NCBI RefSeq assembly: GCF_900129425.1
Contig: NZ_LT670817.1
Span: forward strand, 4,960,001 to 5,024,000
DNA from: Bradyrhizobium erythrophlei
GTDB taxonomy: Bacteria; Pseudomonadota; Alphaproteobacteria; Rhizobiales; Xanthobacteraceae
Reading direction: 5' to 3'
DNA: 64,000 nt
Within the stretch, counting starts at the first letter, position 1. Each line of letters starts with the position of its first letter. The position numbers were made by a program, and so were the translations under genes. Under the pieces are notes generated by a model. That model was not told where the DNA came from. It saw nothing but the letters and a program-made list of their open reading frames with translations, and searched no databases. Of this stretch, positions 61,035 to 64,000 are shown in pieces.

Positions 61035-61913
61035 TCAAAACCTTCTTGCGCCCATCTTGATCTCTTCCTCGGAGAAGAAAATCTCCTTGGCGTGTTCGAC
61101 GATATCCTGCGCCTGCCAGCCCTGATGGGGCGGCTTCCAGCCGGGCTTTTCCATCATCCGCATCTCGCGCACGCCGCGTGGGCCGGAGACGCCGAGGATC
61201 TTCCCAGTCTGGTCACCCGACAAATCGCTGACCATGTATAGCACGGCCGGCGCGATGCCATCGGGTCCCAGTGCGGCGCCGGGATTCTCGATATAGCGCG
61301 GCAGATCCGATGTCATCCGGGTCAGCGCGCCCGGTGCCAGGCACCACAGGCGGATATTGTATTTGCGGCCCTCGATCGCCAGCACGTTGGTCAGGCCGAA
61401 AATGCCGCCCTTGGCCGCGCCGTAATTGGTCTGGCCGAAATTGCCGATCAGGCCCGAGGTCGATGACGTATTGACGATGACGCCGCCGCCATTCTCGCGC
61501 ATCCAGCGGAACACCGGCTGGGTGACGCAGAAAGTACCCTTCAGATGCACCTTCAAGACCTTGTCCCAGGCGGCCTCGGTGGCCTTGGCAAAGGTCTGGT
61601 CGAGCAGGATGCCGGCATTGTTGACGAGGATGTCGGCGCGGCCGAAATGCTTGATGGCATCGTCGAACACCGACTGCCCGCCGGCCATGGTCGAAATATC
61701 GGCGCCGTTGGCGACCGCGCGGCCGCCCTCGGCCTTGATCACATCGACCACCTGCTGCGCCATCGAAACATCGGCCCCGCTGCCGTCGCGCGGTCCGCCG
61801 AGATCGTTGACCACGACCGCCGCGCCCTCGCGCGCGAACAATTTCGCGTAGGCCTCGCCGAGCCCGCCGCCCGCCCCCGTGATCAGCGCCACCTTGCCGT
61901 CGAGTAGTCCCAT
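61035..61913 (-). CDS. SDR-family oxidoreductase (3-hydroxyacyl-CoA dehydrogenase type)
   Basis: 292 residues. The NAD site GAGGGLGEAYAK, the NAG motif (ADILVNNAGILLDQ), the catalytic Ser (VIVNTSSTSGLIGNFGQTN) and YGAAK are all present, and the C-terminus FFSEEEIKMGARRF matches the multifunctional enzyme/2-enoyl-CoA group. In this catabolic context it probably oxidises a 3-hydroxyacyl-CoA. Its neighbours (MaoC hydratase, DUF35, thiolase) complete a beta-oxidation-like set. Confidence 0.88.
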   Translation of the reverse strand: MGLLDGKVALITGAGGGLGEAYAKLFAREGAAVVVNDLGGPRDGSGADVSMAQQVVDVIKAEGGRAVANGADISTMAGGQSVFDDAIKHFGRADILVNNAGILLDQTFAKATEAAWDKVLKVHLKGTFCVTQPVFRWMRENGGGVIVNTSSTSGLIGNFGQTNYGAAKGGIFGLTNVLAIEGRKYNIRLWCLAPGALTRMTSDLPRYIENPGAALGPDGIAPAVLYMVSDLSGDQTGKILGVSGPRGVREMRMMEKPGWKPPHQGWQAQDIVEHAKEIFFSEEEIKMGARRF

Positions 61914-61939
61914 GATGTTGCGCTCCCTCGTGTTTCTCG

Positions 61940-62057
61940 TGTCCCGGACGCGGTGCAGCGTCCTTCACGCTGCGCCGCAGAGCCGGGACCTATGGCTTCC
62001 AGCGATGGGCCCCGGCTCAGCAGCGCACCGCTACGAGCTGCGCTGCGTCCGGGGCAC
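61940..62057. repeat. Palindromic intergenic repeat (second family)
   Basis: GTCCCGGACGCGG ... GCCGGGAC and CCCCGGCTCAGCAGCG ... CTGCGCTGCGTCCGGGGCAC form two inverted structures. Located between the SDR and MaoC genes. Confidence 0.75.
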
Positions 62058-62063
62058 GATAGC

Positions 62064-62924
62064 TTACCCCAGCACTGTCTTCCCGCTCTTGATGACCGCG
62101 ACGTTGCGCGCCTTCACTCTGGCTTCGAACGAAATCACATGGCCGTCCTTCCACAAATCCATCGTTACGGTCTCGCCGGGATAGACCGGCGAGGAAAATC
62201 GCGCGACGTGCTGCCGGAAGGCGGAGGGATCGTAATCGGCATAGGTCTGCAGAATGCCGCGGCAGCTGATGCCGTAGGTGCACATGCCGTGCAGGATCGG
62301 CCGCGGAAACCCGGCGCGTTTGGCGAATTCGGGATCCGAGTGCAGCGGATTGCGGTCGCCGCACAGCCGATAGACCAGCGCCTGATCGGGACGCGTGGGG
62401 ATATCGATCGATTTGTCCGGCGCGCGGCTCGGCACTGTGTGCGGTTCGGGCTGGCCTTCCGACGGTCCGCCGAAACCGCCGTCGCCGCGCGCAAAACGCG
62501 AAGCGACCAGTGTCGCCAGTTCGTCGCCCTTTTCGTCCCGCAACACCGTCTTGTGCCGGATCACGGCGCCCTTGTCCTTGCCCTTGTCGAACACGGCGAG
62601 CACGCTGGAATCGGCGGTGATATGCGCGGCGGTCGCGAGAGGCCTATGGAAGGTGATGTCGCGCTCGCCGTCGACTACCATCACGCGATTGAGATTCATT
62701 TCGCCGGGCCCGGCTCCCCATGCCGCGACCGAGGCGAAGGTTGGAACCACCTTCAGCGCGCGCGGCGTGGCGACGGCTTCATTGACGAATGCGAGTTCCT
62801 TCTCGTCCATGGGGTCGGCGCCCATGCCGATGCCATAGGCGTAGAGCATCACCTCGCGATCGCCATAGGCGTATTTCTGGCCGAAATTTTTCAGCGCCAT
62901 CAACTCATCGTACTTGATCGGCAT
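62064..62924 (-). CDS. MaoC-family (R)-specific enoyl-CoA hydratase
   Basis: 286 residues from the ATG at 62924 (MPIKYDELMAL); the longer frame reads through the upstream repeat. Two hot-dog domains, the second with the hydratase motif LCGDRNPLHSDPEFAKRAGF, and the closing HGMCTYGISCRGILQ. This arrangement is that of double-domain MaoC hydratases acting on CoA thioesters; the N-terminal domain carries PMDEKELAFVNEAVATPRAL. It fits the SDR, DUF35 and thiolase genes in a CoA-ester degradation set. Confidence 0.88.
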   Translation of the reverse strand: MPIKYDELMALKNFGQKYAYGDREVMLYAYGIGMGADPMDEKELAFVNEAVATPRALKVVPTFASVAAWGAGPGEMNLNRVMVVDGERDITFHRPLATAAHITADSSVLAVFDKGKDKGAVIRHKTVLRDEKGDELATLVASRFARGDGGFGGPSEGQPEPHTVPSRAPDKSIDIPTRPDQALVYRLCGDRNPLHSDPEFAKRAGFPRPILHGMCTYGISCRGILQTYADYDPSAFRQHVARFSSPVYPGETVTMDLWKDGHVISFEARVKARNVAVIKSGKTVLG

Positions 62925-62970
62925 CGTGCGATCTTCTCCACCATTTTTCCTGTCGGCGCCCGCTGCGTCG

Positions 62971-63117
62971 CCCTCCCCCCTTGTGGGAGAGGGCATCGCG
63001 GACGCCAGCCACAAACTCTCTTCGGTGAGGGGTTGTATCAGCGGGCAGTGTTGCCCGCGGATAGAACCCCTCATCCGGCAGCCTTCGGCTGCCACCTTCT
63101 CCCACAAGGGGAGAAGG
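62971..63117. repeat. Palindromic intergenic repeat (third family)
   Basis: CCCTCCCCCCTTGTGGGAGAGG at one end and CCTTCTCCCACAAGGGGAGAAG at the other, about 147 bases, between the MaoC and DUF35 genes; the inner part is GC-rich and structured. Confidence 0.85.
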
Positions 63118-63125
63118 AAAAAGAT

Positions 63126-63515
63126 TCACACCGGCGTAAAGAACGGTAGCGGCGCGCCGTCGGTGGTCTTGAATACCACTTTTACCTTCTGGCCGATCCT
63201 CAGCTTGGTCATGTCGCAGTCGACGAAATTGGTCAGCAGCGACGGGCCTTCCCTGAGCGTGACATAGCCGATCGCGTAAGGACCTGAGGCGGACTTGCGC
63301 ATCAGGCTGAACGTATAGATCTCGCCCTCCCCCGAGCTTTCCTCCCACACCGTCTTGTCGGAGAAGCAGAACGGGCAGATCGAGCGCGGAAAGTAATGCG
63401 CCTCGCCGCAGGCGGTGCAGCGTTTGATCAGGAATTTGCCCTCGACGGTCGCGTCCCAGAACGGTTTTGTTTCCGGGTTGCCTTGCGGGGCCGGATATTT
63501 CACGGTCGAGTCCAT
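63126..63515 (-). CDS. OB-fold/zinc-ribbon (DUF35) protein
   Basis: 129 residues from the ATG at 63515, which overlaps the thiolase stop by one base. Zinc ribbon CTACGEAHYFPRSICPFC, then an OB-fold (EIYTFSLMRKSASGPYAIGY, LTNFVDCDMTKLRIGQKVKV). DUF35 proteins bind and support thiolase-like enzymes of CoA ester metabolism, which is exactly the adjacent gene, so they probably form one complex. Confidence 0.88.
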   Translation of the reverse strand: MDSTVKYPAPQGNPETKPFWDATVEGKFLIKRCTACGEAHYFPRSICPFCFSDKTVWEESSGEGEIYTFSLMRKSASGPYAIGYVTLREGPSLLTNFVDCDMTKLRIGQKVKVVFKTTDGAPLPFFTPV

Positions 63516-64000
63516 CACACGCGCTCCAGGATGCAGGTCGATGCGGCGTGGCGGACGCCGAGCAGGCCGCCGGTGCCATGGGCGATGGCCAGATCGCAAT
63601 TCGGCACCTGCACCTTGGGATGGGCTTCTCCCCGCAGCTGCCGCACCGCTTCGATGATCTTGGTCATGCCGCCGCGGTTGACGGGGTGGTTGTTGCAGAG
63701 GCCACCGCCGTCGGTGTTGAACGGCAGCTTGCCGACGCCGGAAATCAGGTTGCCGTCGGCGACGAACTTGCCGCCCTCCCCCTTCTTGCAGAAGCCGAGA
63801 TCCTCAAGCTGCATCAGCACCGTGATGGTGAAGCTGTCGTAGATCGAGGCGTATTTGATGTCCTTCGGCGTCACGCCGGCCTCTTCGAAGGCCCGCGGGC
63901 CCGACCACACACCGGCCGAATAGGTCAGATTGAGATCCTTGCCGCCGCGCGGTCCCTTCAGCGCCTCGCCGTGGCCGATCATCCGCACCAGCGGCTTCCT
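63515..64000 (-). CDS. Thiolase-family protein, C-terminal part (runs off the window)
   Basis: The frame continues past position 64000, so only the C-terminal ~160 residues are seen. They include EEAGVTPKDIKYASIYDSFT, ALPFNTDGGG-like LCNNHPVNRGGMTKIIEAVR and IAHGTGGLLGVRHAASTCIL, typical of the SCP2/lipid-transfer thiolase group. Its stop overlaps the DUF35 start (ATGA), giving coupled expression. Confidence 0.85.
   Translation of the reverse strand, partial: RKPLVRMIGHGEALKGPRGGKDLNLTYSAGVWSGPRAFEEAGVTPKDIKYASIYDSFTITVLMQLEDLGFCKKGEGGKFVADGNLISGVGKLPFNTDGGGLCNNHPVNRGGMTKIIEAVRQLRGEAHPKVQVPNCDLAIAHGTGGLLGVRHAASTCILERV

Noticed and set aside
61953..63149. 398-codon plus-strand frame opposite the MaoC gene and repeats
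   Set aside because: Antisense to a clear hydratase and running through two palindromic repeats; no domain.

Overview
The window looks like a chromosome segment of an alphaproteobacterium of the Bradyrhizobium/Nitrobacteraceae type. The basis is its moderately high G+C, a NodZ-family fucosyltransferase, an H-NS-type alphaproteobacterial nucleoid protein, rhizobial-type small membrane and lipoproteins, and the dense palindromic intergenic repeats typical of that group. This is inferred from reading the sequence; no database search was run.

Region 1 (1-8.7 kb) carries polysaccharide glycosyltransferases, some intact and some decayed (a NodZ-like enzyme, a GT4-like enzyme, a GT2 rhamnosyltransferase-like enzyme and two GT2 wrecks), followed by the complete dTDP-L-rhamnose set. 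That set is split into two divergent pairs, rfbA-rfbB on the minus strand and rfbC-rfbD on the plus strand. Region 2 (8.7-29.7 kb) is an exopolysaccharide/exosortase locus. It has an H-NS-like protein, a polyprenyl-phosphate sugar phosphotransferase, an exosortase with Cys-Arg-His triad plus a small accessory membrane protein, an EpsD-type lipoprotein, EpsI, a GT4 glycosyltransferase, a trypsin-like protease, a BY-kinase, a Wzz-type chain-length protein, an ExeA-like ATPase, a Wza-type export protein, an outer-membrane beta-barrel, a very large TPR lipoprotein and a GT26-STAS fusion. Together these could make, polymerise, export and coordinate a rhamnose-containing polysaccharide with sorting of PEP-CTERM proteins.

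Region 3 (29.7-46.5 kb) is accessory and heavily decayed. It holds IS3 fragments, a tyrosine integrase wreck, a serine-recombinase tail, frameshifted conserved genes, many tiny membrane or secreted proteins, an XRE repressor with operator-like palindromes facing a YqaJ-nuclease/HNH fusion, and phage-like hypothetical genes. A broken PEP-CTERM protein gene lies at 33.9-34.1 kb. Two orphan copies of what looks like a PEP-CTERM gene 3' tail plus terminator lie at 29.9 and 39.2 kb, so the only likely exosortase substrates in the window are relics.

Region 4 (47-64 kb) is more ordinary chromosome: tRNA-Arg(UCG), an acyltransferase, secreted hypotheticals, a VOC protein, a GrlR-like protein, a PAS-PAS histidine kinase, an adenylate/guanylate cyclase overlapping a UrtA-like binding protein, a NUDIX hydrolase, a DapA-family protein, and a catabolic set (SDR, MaoC hydratase, DUF35 and thiolase) that runs off the right edge. 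Four consecutive intergenic gaps here each contain a different palindromic repeat.
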